DNA from: Gammaproteobacteria bacterium HGW-Gammaproteobacteria-14
GTDB taxonomy: Bacteria > Pseudomonadota > Gammaproteobacteria > Pseudomonadales > Alcanivoracaceae
Assembly: GCA_002840115.1 (NCBI GenBank)
Contig: PGZG01000123.1
Span: 1-5,648 of the forward strand
Length of the DNA: 5,648 nt
Direction of reading: 5' to 3'
Below, one piece after another: positions 5,584 to 5,648 of this stretch. Under the pieces are notes generated by a model that made no database searches, had not been told where the DNA came from, and worked only from the letters and a program-made list of their open reading frames with translations. A program made the translations under genes and the position numbers. Every line of letters starts with the position of its first letter. Position 1 is the stretch's first letter.

Positions 5584-5648
5584 ATGCTGTCTGATGCCGA
5601 CATCACTTTGCGCAACACCCTGCGTCGCACATTGCGCGCCCAACGTCG
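5584..5648 (+). CDS. 5-formyltetrahydrofolate cyclo-ligase, N-terminal fragment (cut by the window edge)
   Basis: Only 21 complete codons are visible: MLSDADITLRNTLRRTLRAQ, then Arg at the edge. The pattern LRxxLRRxLRAQRR is the typical N-terminal helix of this family (E. coli YgfA/Fau), and the gene right after 6S RNA is that enzyme in most gammaproteobacteria. The enzyme uses ATP to convert 5-formyl-THF to 5,10-methenyl-THF in the cytoplasm, returning a storage folate to one-carbon metabolism. The ATG at 5584 lacks a clear Shine-Dalgarno. An in-frame TTG at 5557, preceded by GGGCGAG, would add nine residues (N-terminus MSETTPFET). Identification rests mainly on context, since no catalytic region is in view. 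Confidence 0.75.
   Translation, partial: MLSDADITLRNTLRRTLRAQR

Noticed and set aside
5257..5643. Minus-strand open frames of 60-88 codons over the 6S RNA
   Set aside because: The region is explained by a structured RNA with conserved 6S blocks, and no ribosome binding site or family supports a protein.
1..5648. CRISPR array, insertion sequence, tRNA, toxin-antitoxin or defence system
   Set aside because: No regularly spaced repeats, transposase-like frames, tRNA folds or defence-type proteins were seen. All larger genes belong to known housekeeping families or DUF4397.

Overview
The window looks like a conserved housekeeping locus of a free-living gammaproteobacterium. The diagnostic layout is UPF0149 (ygfB), pepP and a ubiquinone hydroxylase on the minus strand, divergent from zapA, 6S RNA (ssrS) and 5-formyl-THF cyclo-ligase on the plus strand. 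This is the same neighbourhood as zapA-ssrS-ygfA / ygfB-pepP-ubiH in E. coli. Two features argue against an enteric host. A small coiled-coil gene of the TIGR02449 type sits just before zapA, as in Pseudomonas-like and oceanospirillalean genomes. A large DUF4397-repeat lipoprotein follows the ubi gene. A marine or hydrocarbon-associated lineage such as Alcanivorax or a relative is my guess, not something the sequence proves.

Positions 1-1116 (minus): the first 372 codons of a lipoprotein built from tandem DUF4397-like repeats. It has a clear lipobox and a strong Shine-Dalgarno, and it runs off the left edge. Positions 1117-1341: an AT-rich gap with a hairpin just after the ubi gene. Positions 1342-4458 (minus): a tight three-gene operon, ygfB-like > pepP > UbiH/UbiF/UbiI-family hydroxylase, with an 8-nt gap and an 11-nt overlap at its junctions. 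Positions 4459-4758: a divergent control region with a near-consensus sigma70 promoter facing right. Positions 4771-5309 (plus): the TIGR02449-type coiled-coil gene and zapA, joined by an ATGA overlap. Positions 5314-5500: 6S RNA, whose -10 box overlaps the zapA stop codon. Positions 5584-5648: the first codons of 5-formyltetrahydrofolate cyclo-ligase, cut by the right edge.

Functionally, the left operon combines X-Pro peptide trimming with an FAD-dependent ring hydroxylation in ubiquinone synthesis. The right operon combines Z-ring assembly (ZapA, perhaps with its coiled-coil neighbour), global RNA-polymerase control in stationary phase (6S RNA) and one-carbon folate salvage. I do not see a CRISPR array, insertion sequence, tRNA or defence system. 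The least ordinary items are the repeat lipoprotein, the presence of a single ubi hydroxylase where E. coli has two, and the packing of zapA against the 6S promoter.
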